A stretch of DNA of 64,000 bases from Photobacterium kishitanii (GTDB taxonomy: Bacteria > Pseudomonadota > Gammaproteobacteria > Enterobacterales > Vibrionaceae): positions 124,001 through 188,000 of the forward strand of contig NZ_PYON01000002.1 of NCBI RefSeq assembly GCF_003026355.1, read 5' to 3'. Below the pieces are notes generated by a model that was not told the DNA's origin, did no database searches, and was given only the letters and a program-made list of their open reading frames with translations. A program made the translations under genes and the position numbers. Positions 56,269-64,000 of the stretch are shown here, in pieces; positions within the stretch are counted from its first letter, which is position 1, and every line of letters begins with the position of its first letter.

Positions 56269-57548
56269 TGTTGCAGTGCCTGCGATAGCTGTACGATGCT
56301 TTTATCGTTTAATTGCCCGGTTAAACTCAATAATTGGATGCGGTGTAACCAGTAGGTATAAAGTAAATCTTGTAGACTTTCTTTGCTTTTATAAGCTTTT
56401 TCTTGGATCTGAATAATATCGAGTGCCGTAGTACCGTCAGTGCCAGAGGTATAAATGATTTGTTTAGTTTTAAGCGCTTTTAGATCGGCTTGTAATTTTT
56501 TACTTCCAATATCAACTCGTTGCCAATCAAGGTCTAACTGATTAAAACGGGTATTGATATCATTGGTTAAATCCAATTCAACTTGACGCAATTGTTGCTG
56601 AGCGATTTGGACACCAACTTTAGCTTTACCGACTTGTGAGCGTATTTTTCCGTTAAGATCGAGTGGCACCTTGAGGGTGATGCTAGTACTAAGGTCATCA
56701 CTATGGCCATTAAAATCATTGCTATAACTAATATTACCCGACAGGTTAGGATAATATTCTACTTGTTGTTGCTTAACGGTTAGTTTGCTTTGATGCAGTT
56801 TTTGCTGAGCTGCAAGTAGGTTAGGACTGTTATCTTGCGCCAGTTTTAACCATTGTTGTTTGGTGTTCTTTTGTAGCGGTGGTCGATGGAAATGATGACT
56901 ATTAATTTCATCAACCTGTTGTGGTGGTTGATTGATCAGTTTTGCCAGTATCGCTTGTTTCTCTGCCAGCACTGATTGTCGACTTAATAAATCACTATAA
57001 GCGCCAAAGACATTGGTATTGGCATCATCAACCTCTGTTGACAGAATAAGACCTGCTTGATATTTCTTTTGAGTGAGGGTTAATAAATGTAATGCATCTT
57101 GATGTTGTTCATGCGCGATATTAACTGAAACTTGTGCTTGAGCGACTTTAAAATAAGCATCAATAACATTATAAGCGAGACGATTCTGTTCTTTTTTTAC
57201 ATCTAGTTGAGCATAAACGACCTGAGCTTGTGCTTGATCAAGCTCGACCCATGAACGACTATCCCAAATCGATTGACTGAGGGTAATTGTATAGCCTGGG
57301 GTCGAATTTTGGTCGTGATCAGCCCATGTTTTACTTGCTGTGGTTGATAAATCAGGCAATAAAACGCTTCTAGCGATTCCGGTGTCAAATTGGTTTTGGG
57401 TTTGCTGGAGTTGCTTGATTTTATAATCGGGATTAGTGGCTTTAGCCGCAGTCCAAGCTTGCTCCATCGTAAGCGCATGACTTGATAAACTCCATAATGA
57501 AAAACTCATCGCAATAATGAGTGTTGTGGCTGAATGTATTTTAGTCAT
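56265..57548 (-). CDS. TolC-family outer membrane efflux protein
   Basis: 427 residues from the ATG at 57548 (AGGTGA five bases upstream). A Sec signal ends near SSHA-LT. Two OEP repeats (about 30-210 and 230-420) with long coiled-coil helices and the SQSIWDSRSWVELDQAQAQ strand/helix junction are typical. It provides the outer-membrane duct for the operon. It starts inside the end of the adaptor gene. Confidence 0.92.
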   Translation of the reverse strand: MTKIHSATTLIIAMSFSLWSLSSHALTMEQAWTAAKATNPDYKIKQLQQTQNQFDTGIARSVLLPDLSTTASKTWADHDQNSTPGYTITLSQSIWDSRSWVELDQAQAQVVYAQLDVKKEQNRLAYNVIDAYFKVAQAQVSVNIAHEQHQDALHLLTLTQKKYQAGLILSTEVDDANTNVFGAYSDLLSRQSVLAEKQAILAKLINQPPQQVDEINSHHFHRPPLQKNTKQQWLKLAQDNSPNLLAAQQKLHQSKLTVKQQQVEYYPNLSGNISYSNDFNGHSDDLSTSITLKVPLDLNGKIRSQVGKAKVGVQIAQQQLRQVELDLTNDINTRFNQLDLDWQRVDIGSKKLQADLKALKTKQIIYTSGTDGTTALDIIQIQEKAYKSKESLQDLLYTYWLHRIQLLSLTGQLNDKSIVQLSQALQQ

Positions 57549-58683
57549 TAGTATCACCTACTGTACTGGCATCTATCAGTGATTGCTTAGTATCAATACC
57601 TTTTTTTATCTCTACATTAATGCCATCAGATAACCCCAGAGTGACAGCTTGGTAGTGATAACCTTGTTCTGAATCGTCAGGGATTAATACTTGCGCGGTA
57701 TCGCCATCAAAGTGAAGTGCACGTTCAGGCAGTGTAATAACATTGTCAGCCTTGGTTAAGGTGATCTCTGCGGTGGCTGAAAACCCAGAACGAAGTGTCA
57801 TACCTTTAGGAAACTTAATCTGGCTGACTTCAACCGCAAAGCCATTATCAAAGCTTTGTTGCGCTTGATTGCTATTGGTATTGCTGTCAGCATTGAGTTT
57901 TTCTGATTGCACTGCAACTTTAGTGAGTATGCCTTCAATTTTTGTCTCAGGATAAGGAGATAAGGTTAATGTTACTGGCATACCTTCAGATAATTGTGCT
58001 GCATCATGCTCACTTACCGCACCTTTAAAGACAATATTACTCATATTTGCCATGGTCATAATTTCAGTGGCGGCTTGGTTTGATTCTGTCGATATGATGG
58101 GTTCACCGACATCAACTTTAATATCAATAACCGTTCCTGTAATCGGCGCACTAATGATTGAGGTTAATTTCACATTACCTGCAGTCGATTCACCTCGACT
58201 TTTTAAATCCATATCTTGTTGTTTTTGTTCGACATCAGCTAGTGCAGATTTTAATTTAGCTTTACTCTCTATATATTGATCAAAATTAGAGGGAATGATT
58301 TTTTGGGCTACCAGTCGTTGGTAGTTTTGCAGGCTTTTTTTTGCACGTTCAAGTTCAGCTTGGCTTTTGAGTAAATTAGCATGTGCTGCAGTAAGATCTT
58401 GTGGGGTCGGATTTGGGCGTAACTTAACTAACGGACTGTGGGCTGTAACGTGTTCACCGACACGGACATAAATATCATCAATAATGCCAGTTATTTGAGA
58501 CTTCACTTTTACCACTTGTGCCGGCATGATTTCACCGACAGCTACCGCTTGTTTTTTTATCGTCGCTTGTTTGGCGGTTAAGGTTGTAAAACTATGTTCC
58601 GGTGGTGAGTGAGTTGTAGCATAGTAAATGCCACCTAAACTGATTGAAGCTAATGCAGCTGCGGTTATCCAGCGTTTTTTCAT
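57541..58683 (-). CDS. MacA-like periplasmic adaptor (HlyD/RND family)
   Basis: 380 residues from the ATG at 58683. An N-terminal membrane anchor, split lipoyl halves (VVKVKSQITGIIDDIYVRVGE and ISAPITGTVIDIKVDVGEP), a coiled-coil hairpin between them (about 100-165) and a beta-barrel domain are visible. It links the inner-membrane ABC unit with the TolC-like protein. It is the first gene of the operon. Confidence 0.92.
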   Translation of the reverse strand: MKKRWITAAALASISLGGIYYATTHSPPEHSFTTLTAKQATIKKQAVAVGEIMPAQVVKVKSQITGIIDDIYVRVGEHVTAHSPLVKLRPNPTPQDLTAAHANLLKSQAELERAKKSLQNYQRLVAQKIIPSNFDQYIESKAKLKSALADVEQKQQDMDLKSRGESTAGNVKLTSIISAPITGTVIDIKVDVGEPIISTESNQAATEIMTMANMSNIVFKGAVSEHDAAQLSEGMPVTLTLSPYPETKIEGILTKVAVQSEKLNADSNTNSNQAQQSFDNGFAVEVSQIKFPKGMTLRSGFSATAEITLTKADNVITLPERALHFDGDTAQVLIPDDSEQGYHYQAVTLGLSDGINVEIKKGIDTKQSLIDASTVGDTND

Positions 58684-58929
58684 ATTAATGTCCAACAACA
58701 AGGTAAAAATAGAATGAGTTGGTCAGTAGGTTTTCTTTTCTGAGATGATAATTTTAAGAAATAGGTGCCTAAACTGATAACAAGATAGGTTAACAAGATA
58801 ACAATATTTTGCCATGACATTGTTAGGATTCAGTAGTTTTTTTGTATGACAAAGGATGTCATAAAGTATGATAAGAGCTAAATTTAGGAAGGTTAAGATA
58901 AGAATAGCGGGTTATAGCCGATAAATCTG

Positions 58930-58965
58930 CCTGTTTTGCGTTGTTTTTGAGCAACGCAAAACAGG
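58930..58965. terminator. Strong hairpin after speB
   Basis: CCTGTTTTGCGTTG pairs perfectly with CAACGCAAAACAGG over an 8-base loop, 15 bp past the speB stop. No T-run follows directly on the speB strand, so it may stabilise the 3' end rather than end transcription alone. Confidence 0.7.
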
Positions 58966-58979
58966 TTAAAACGTAACAA

Positions 58980-59897
58980 TTATTGTTTTTGGATTGCCCA
59001 AAGATGTAATAGATCTGTTGCAATGGTTGCCGCTGCAAGCGCAGTAATATCAGCATGATCATATGCTGGTGCTACTTCAACTACGTCCATGCCAACAAGA
59101 TTAATACCTTGCAAACCACGAATGATTTTTAGTGCTTTATCTGATGTGATACCACCACACACAGGGGTACCAGTACCTGGCGCATAAGCAGGATCTAAAC
59201 AGTCGATATCGAAGGTTAAGTAAACCGGCATATCACCGACAGTGGCTTTAATTTTTTCAACTATCTGTGCCACACTCCAATCATTAGCAGTATCGGCAGA
59301 GATGACATTAAAGCCAAGTTTGTCACTGTGTTCTGTACGAATACCAATTTGTACTGAATGAGTAGGATCAATTAAGCCTTCTTTCGGTGCATGGTAGAAC
59401 ATAGTGCCATGATCAAATTTACTGCCTTGATCGTAAGTGTCAGTATGAGCATCAAAGTGAATTAATGCCATTTTGCCAAATTGTTTAGCATGAGCACGTA
59501 ATAACGGTAGCGTTACGAAGTGATCACCGCCAAAAGTAAGCAGGGTTTTACCTTGCTCTAATAAACCAGTCGCGTGTGCTTCTAAACGTTCACACATCTG
59601 ACCTGCATCACCACAATCAAATACTAAATCACCACAATCGGCAATTTTAATTGATTTTAATAGGTTAAAATTCCATGGCCAGCGTTTGCCTTCCCATGCA
59701 AGGTTGGTCGAGATTTGACGGATAGCACCAGGACCCATACGACTGCCAGAACGACCAGTGGTCGCCATATCAAACGGTACCCCAGTAATAATAACATCAG
59801 CGTCAGACTCCAGTGGTGAGAAGTTTAACGGTTGACGTAAAAAACCAAATGCATTGGCGTATAAAGAATAATCTGGGTAATTAGCTAGTGTTGCCAT
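58980..59897 (-). CDS. speB: Agmatinase SpeB
   Basis: 305 residues from the ATG at 59897 (TGGAG upstream), matching the usual length. The manganese ligands of ureohydrolases are present: His126 in GGDH, Asp149/His151/Asp153 in DAHTD and the two Asp in FDIDCLDP. It turns agmatine into putrescine and urea. It is downstream of speA with a hairpin between them. Confidence 0.95.
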   Translation of the reverse strand: MATLANYPDYSLYANAFGFLRQPLNFSPLESDADVIITGVPFDMATTGRSGSRMGPGAIRQISTNLAWEGKRWPWNFNLLKSIKIADCGDLVFDCGDAGQMCERLEAHATGLLEQGKTLLTFGGDHFVTLPLLRAHAKQFGKMALIHFDAHTDTYDQGSKFDHGTMFYHAPKEGLIDPTHSVQIGIRTEHSDKLGFNVISADTANDWSVAQIVEKIKATVGDMPVYLTFDIDCLDPAYAPGTGTPVCGGITSDKALKIIRGLQGINLVGMDVVEVAPAYDHADITALAAATIATDLLHLWAIQKQ

Positions 59898-59943
59898 GGT
59901 TTTCTCCAACAACAATATTATAGGGCGAAGGCCCACTAAAAGA

Positions 59944-59971
59944 CCTATCACTGCCTTATTGCAGTGATAGG
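59944..59971. terminator. Intercistronic hairpin between speA and speB
   Basis: CCTATCACTGC pairs perfectly with GCAGTGATAGG across six bases. On the operon strand it is followed by TCTTTT. It may partly terminate speA transcripts or protect their ends. Confidence 0.7.
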
Positions 59972-60003
59972 ATGCTCAAAAATAGGGTGACTAATTTTTA
60001 GTC

Positions 60004-61923
60004 TTAAATTGCGCGAACATCTTCTAGATAGGTATACCCTTCTAGCCCATCAGCTAGCTCTTTGAGAATACTCTCTCGTTCATTTTCTGCAAGGTGTTGC
60101 TGTGCCATTAGTTGATATTGATGCAAGAATTCATTGGAATCTAAGTGCACGTAGCGCAGTACATCACCAACGTTATCACCACGATCAATTTTTTCGATGT
60201 TATAACCACCATCAGCAGTACAGCGCACAACGGCAGTATCAGTATCACCAAATAAATTATGCATATCGCCTAAAATTTCTTGATAAGCGCCCACCATAAA
60301 GAAACCAATACGGTAAGGTTGTTCATCACTCCAAGTTGGTACTGGTAATGTGCTTTCGATACCTTGGTTTTCAACATATTGATCAATCGCACCATCTGAG
60401 TCACAAGTGATATCAAGAATAATCGCTCGACGCTCAGGGGCTGTATCTAAATTGCTTAATGGCAAAATAGGGAATACTTGTTCAATACCCCATGCATCAG
60501 GTAATGATTGAAACAGTGAAAAGTTCACAAAAAACTTATCCGCTAAACGTTCATGCAGCTCATCTAAAAGTGGGCGATGTGCTCGGTTTTTAGTTGATAA
60601 TGTTTTTGCAAGTTCATGGCATAAACGCAAACTCACTTGTTCAGCCCATGCTCGATCAATAAAGCTGATCATCCCAACGGCAAATAATGAGTGAACTTCA
60701 GCTAAATCACTTTGGTTATCGTGGTAAAGCTCGACTAAAGAACGGTGATCGGCGTTATCCGTCAATTCTTTCCAAGAACGCCACATGTTATGCAAAATAT
60801 GTGGCGCATCTTTAGCTGGCGCATTAATACTTTCCGCTTTATAGCTTTCGATGCCAACGACATCTGTAATTAATACAGCATGGTGCGCAGTCAGGTTACG
60901 ACCTGACTCTGAAATAATACGTGGCATTGGCATGGCGTATTCTTGGCAAATATCACCTAATACATACACCACATTATTTGCATACTCATTGATGCTGTAG
61001 TTCATAGAACAACTGCTTTGGCTACGAGTACCTTCATAATCAACCGCCAAACCACCACCTACGTCAACGGTTGTAATTCCGGCGCCTAATTTTTTAAGCT
61101 CAGCATAAACACGTCCAGCTTCACCGACACCATTACGTACATCACGGATATTGGCGATTTGTGAGCCTAAGTGAAAATGCAGCAACTGTAGACAATCGAG
61201 CATTTCTCGTTGACGCAATTCTTCAACCACGGTTAACACTTGTGATGCCGATAAACCAAATTTAGATTTTTCACCACCACTTGCTTGCCATTTACCTTTG
61301 CCTTGAGAGGCTAGACGTGCACGCAGGCCTAAGCGTGGTGCGACACCAAGTTCAGCGGCTTCTTGTAAGATGATCTTTAGCTCGGAGAGTTTCTCAAGCA
61401 CGATATAGACTTCGTGACCCAATTTTTCGCCAATTAACGCTAATCGAATATATTCCCGATCTTTGTAACCGTTACAGACAATCACTGAGCTTGCTTCTTG
61501 TGCCATAGCAAGTACAGCCATCAGTTCGGGTTTACTGCCTGCTTCTAAGCCTAATTGACGCTGTTGCTTGGCATATTGGCTTTTTAAAATCTCGCTAACG
61601 ACTTCTTGTTGTTGGTTAACTTTGATCGGATACACGGCAAGGTAATCACCTTTATAACCATAATTTTCAATTGCTTGATTGAAAACACTGCATAAACTAT
61701 CAACACGGTGATGCAGAATATCAGGAAAACGTACCAAGACAGGTAACGATGCGCCTGCTGCAATTAATTCATCCGCAAGTTGCGATAATCCGATAGCATT
61801 GGTTGGGTTATTTACATCGGGACAGGCAACAACTGAACCGTCTTGAGCTATATCAAAATAACCTTGGCCCCAGTAAGGTGTATTGTAAACGTCACGGGCA
61901 TTATTAATTGTCCAATCACTCAT
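60004..61923 (-). CDS. speA: Biosynthetic arginine decarboxylase SpeA
   Basis: 639 residues, normal length. The PLP-binding Lys101 lies in [10 protein letters not shown], the barrel motif [14 protein letters not shown] is intact, and the glycine loop [14 protein letters not shown] binds phosphate. The Cys in the [12 protein letters not shown] C-terminal motif completes the active site. It makes agmatine from arginine, the first step of the SpeB route to putrescine. Confidence 0.96.
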   Translation of the reverse strand: MSDWTINNARDVYNTPYWGQGYFDIAQDGSVVACPDVNNPTNAIGLSQLADELIAAGASLPVLVRFPDILHHRVDSLCSVFNQAIENYGYKGDYLAVYPIKVNQQQEVVSEILKSQYAKQQRQLGLEAGSKPELMAVLAMAQEASSVIVCNGYKDREYIRLALIGEKLGHEVYIVLEKLSELKIILQEAAELGVAPRLGLRARLASQGKGKWQASGGEKSKFGLSASQVLTVVEELRQREMLDCLQLLHFHLGSQIANIRDVRNGVGEAGRVYAELKKLGAGITTVDVGGGLAVDYEGTRSQSSCSMNYSINEYANNVVYVLGDICQEYAMPMPRIISESGRNLTAHHAVLITDVVGIESYKAESINAPAKDAPHILHNMWRSWKELTDNADHRSLVELYHDNQSDLAEVHSLFAVGMISFIDRAWAEQVSLRLCHELAKTLSTKNRAHRPLLDELHERLADKFFVNFSLFQSLPDAWGIEQVFPILPLSNLDTAPERRAIILDITCDSDGAIDQYVENQGIESTLPVPTWSDEQPYRIGFFMVGAYQEILGDMHNLFGDTDTAVVRCTADGGYNIEKIDRGDNVGDVLRYVHLDSNEFLHQYQLMAQQHLAENERESILKELADGLEGYTYLEDVRAI

Positions 61924-62699
61924 TGTTTAATCTCTTCCTGAGCGAAAATACTTCAGCCTTAAAATATAGATGCATAACATCCCTGCTTGGCTGCAGTAAA
62001 TATCGAAATAGTGTGGCGACTGACGCGATAATGGTCAGAATAAAAGTACTTTGTTATTGAAATCTAGTGGCGCTGTTATTAGCGTTGTAGCATTTTCAAT
62101 TACAAGCTACTGGGACTACCTGAACTGGCATCATCATTACAAGTCATGAACAAGCGTGTTGTTCTTCTTGCTAGGTTAGGCTTGGCTTTGGTTATTGCGT
62201 TGTCGCATACTTTATTGAGACTAAAAATAGCCTTCGAGTATAATGCTGCGAGAGTTGTCATTGCCATTTCCATTAAAGGTCGTGCTATTACAGCAAGCAC
62301 AGTATGACAGGGAATAAGAATGCCCGATGCAATCTCAATCTACACCTCAAACCAATAATTGGGTGCGTTGCGATTAGACAATTGAATCGTTTTTAGCGCA
62401 AACAAAAAAGATTTATCGTTATGATGAAATATAATTGTTACGATTACAGCAGAGGATTAGCATTAAGAGAGTAAGCACAATAATTGCGTATTTAGTGACA
62501 GTTATGCTTAATTAACTAACGACTAGATAATTAAATCATTGATGTGAAAATAAGATTTTTCATTGGATAAACCAGTGAAGTGAATAGTATGTAATTATAA
62601 TATGTAGTTGAGAATAGTGTATTTTAGGCACTTATTCTCTTTATAAATATGAGATTGTTAATTTAGAACCATATTGGTTCAGATTTTAAGGAGTATTCA
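61924..62699. other. Long gap between speA and the DUF808 gene
   Basis: 776 bp between divergent genes. It contains a 66-codon minus-strand frame (62100-62300) that I do not accept as a gene, and otherwise AT-rich sequence with the two promoters. It is long enough for a regulatory leader of speA. Confidence 0.4.
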
Positions 62700-63611
62700 G
62701 TGGCAGGTGCAAGTTTATTAACATTGCTTGATGATATAGCAACCGTACTTGATGACGTTGCATTGATGACCAAAGTGGCAGCACGCAAAACTGCTGGTGT
62801 ACTTGGCGATGATCTGGCATTAAATGCTCAACAAGTCTCAGGAGTACGTGCTGAGCGTGAACTACCTGTAGTGTGGGGAGTCGCTAAAGGCTCTTTTAAA
62901 AATAAACTAATATTAGTGCCAGCGGCATTATTAATCAGTGCAGTTGCGCCATGGTTAATTATGCCGATGTTATTACTTGGTGGTTTATTTCTGTGTTTTG
63001 AAGGCGTAGAAAAAATAGCAGAGAAACTGTTTCATCATTCGCAAGATAGTGATCACGATGCTCAAATAATACCAGATGATGTCGATATAGTTGCTTATGA
63101 GAAAGAAAAAATTAAAGGCGCAATAAGAACCGATTTTGTTCTATCTGCTGAAATTATCGTGATTGCGTTAGGCACAGTACAAGATCATCCCTTTTTGACG
63201 CAAGCGATTGTTGTGAGTGTCATTGCGGCAGTAATGACAGCAGGTGTTTATGGTATTGTTGCGGGCATAGTGAAACTTGATGATGCAGGGTTATACCTTG
63301 TTAATCATAGCAAAGGCGCTGGTTTTAAACGTAGTTTTGGTTCACTACTGGTGAATGTTGCTCCTTATTTAATGAAGGCATTGGCAGTAGTAGGTACTAT
63401 CGCGATGTTTTTAGTTGGGGGCGGGATTGTTGTCCATAGTATTCCACACGTACATGTTGTGGTTGAGCATCTAGCCCAGCTAATCTCTTTTCCTGGTGCT
63501 CATGCTATTGTGCCACCACTATTGAATGGTGTTGTCGGTATTCTTGCTGGAATAGTAGTGCTGGTGGTTGTTAGTTTGATTAATAAAATACGCGGCAAAT
63601 CAGCACATTAA
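62700..63611 (+). CDS. DUF808 (YedI-like) inner membrane protein
   Basis: 303 residues from a GTG with AAGGAG six bases upstream. The N-terminal LLTLLDDIATVLDDVALMTKVAARKT is the family hallmark, followed by about five membrane segments. The family is widespread in proteobacteria, and its role is unknown. A terminator follows. Confidence 0.92.
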   Translation: MAGASLLTLLDDIATVLDDVALMTKVAARKTAGVLGDDLALNAQQVSGVRAERELPVVWGVAKGSFKNKLILVPAALLISAVAPWLIMPMLLLGGLFLCFEGVEKIAEKLFHHSQDSDHDAQIIPDDVDIVAYEKEKIKGAIRTDFVLSAEIIVIALGTVQDHPFLTQAIVVSVIAAVMTAGVYGIVAGIVKLDDAGLYLVNHSKGAGFKRSFGSLLVNVAPYLMKALAVVGTIAMFLVGGGIVVHSIPHVHVVVEHLAQLISFPGAHAIVPPLLNGVVGILAGIVVLVVVSLINKIRGKSAH

Positions 63612-63653
63612 TTACTTCTTTTAGTTGCTGTAAATCATCGTTGTATAAAATTG

Positions 63654-63690
63654 GAAATGCCAGTGGTATGACTATCACTGGCATTTTTTA
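63654..63690. terminator. Terminator between the DUF808 and porin genes
   Basis: AAATGCCAGTG pairs with CACTGGCATTT around ten bases, followed by TTTT; it is in a convergent gap. Confidence 0.9.
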
Positions 63691-63706
63691 TGGCTATTTT
63701 ATGCTA

Positions 63707-64000
63707 TTACCACGTGTATTTAATACCCATACGGTAACGAGTTTGGCGGTTATCGGTATAGCGGCTTTGACTCACATTACCCACTTCTACGAATGGACGC
63801 CACATTGTACCTTCAGCTGTTTTGTAGGTGTACATTAAACGGAAGTTATGTAGGTAGTTAGTATCTTTATTATCAAATTGTGGTAGGGCGTCACCTTCCA
63901 TTTCTTGCCAAATTTGGAATTCATATTGGAAGTCCCAATTATTAGTATTGTAGCCTAGCCAGAAATCAACTTCTTGAATTTTAGAGATATAATTTACCTT
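63707..64000 (-). CDS. kdgM: KdgM-family oligosaccharide porin, C-terminal part (gene continues past the window)
   Basis: 97 codons are visible, open to the window edge. The sequence alternates polar and aromatic residues as in outer-membrane beta strands and ends RQTRYRMGIKYTW with a terminal aromatic residue, as needed for barrel assembly. The RPFVEVGNVSQSRYTDNRQ segment matches the KdgM (oligogalacturonate-specific porin) family. These 12-14 strand channels admit acidic oligosaccharides; exact substrate cannot be told. Confidence 0.78.
   Translation of the reverse strand, partial: KVNYISKIQEVDFWLGYNTNNWDFQYEFQIWQEMEGDALPQFDNKDTNYLHNFRLMYTYKTAEGTMWRPFVEVGNVSQSRYTDNRQTRYRMGIKYTW

Noticed and set aside
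62100..62300. 66-codon minus-strand frame upstream of speA
   Set aside because: It starts with GTG without a Shine-Dalgarno site, ends in a low-complexity Ser/Pro tail and resembles no known family; conservation next to speA would be needed to accept it.
63641..63838. 65-codon plus-strand frame at the right end
   Set aside because: It is antisense to the KdgM-like porin and overlaps the shared terminator.

Overview
The window reads as a chromosomal segment of a marine gammaproteobacterium of the Vibrionaceae, most likely Photobacterium or a close relative. Reasons: AT-rich DNA; an oligosaccharide-binding protein closely resembling the Vibrio chitin-oligosaccharide (CBP) family; a MshA-like pilin; a KdgM-type porin; a dense tRNA cluster; and familiar housekeeping genes (speA-speB, dbpA, trhO, eptA-dgkA, cyuA-cyuP, ghxP, rof). 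This assignment is inference from recognised families, not a database result. No insertion sequence, prophage, integrase or CRISPR array was seen.

Region 1 (1-16.6 kb) is a glycan catabolism block: the C-terminal part of a GH92 alpha-mannosidase, a glycosylasparaginase, an M17 leucyl aminopeptidase, an oligosaccharide/peptide ABC importer (binding protein and two permeases, no ATPase), a cytoplasmic GH2 beta-mannosidase, two AraC-type regulators and a fructose-family PTS (EIIB, EIIC). Together these fit the breakdown of N-linked glycopeptides: alpha-mannose trimming outside, import of the core, cleavage of the beta-mannosyl and GlcNAc-Asn bonds and of the peptide inside, and PTS uptake of released hexose.

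Region 2 (16.8-30.5 kb) holds an acyltransferase with an SGNH domain, a DEDDh exonuclease, an EamA exporter, the cysteine catabolism pair cyuA/cyuP, the purine permease ghxP behind a PurR box, a periplasmic Ntn amidase, an MFS transporter, a Rof-type Rho antiterminator and another acyltransferase. Region 3 (31.0-32.3 kb) is a tRNA operon (Ser-Thr-Tyr-Gly-Asn) followed by a 191-bp tandem array of decayed tRNA-Asn copies, each with its own terminator hairpin.

Region 4 (32.3-43.2 kb) is mixed accessory content: an exported pyrophosphatase, a stand-alone EAL protein, a methyltransferase-HNH fusion, an MFS exporter, a LysR regulator, an orphan OpuAC protein facing an oxidoreductase across two matching palindromic operators, trhO and a pilin. 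Region 5 (43.4-64 kb) has dbpA, a CPA1 antiporter, a GH63 lipoprotein, a Nudix hydrolase, eptA-dgkA, a five-gene MacAB/TolC-like efflux operon, speA-speB, a DUF808 membrane protein and the end of a KdgM-like porin gene.

Most convergent and operon-end boundaries carry clear hairpin terminators. Start codons were chosen by Shine-Dalgarno match and by where family similarity begins.
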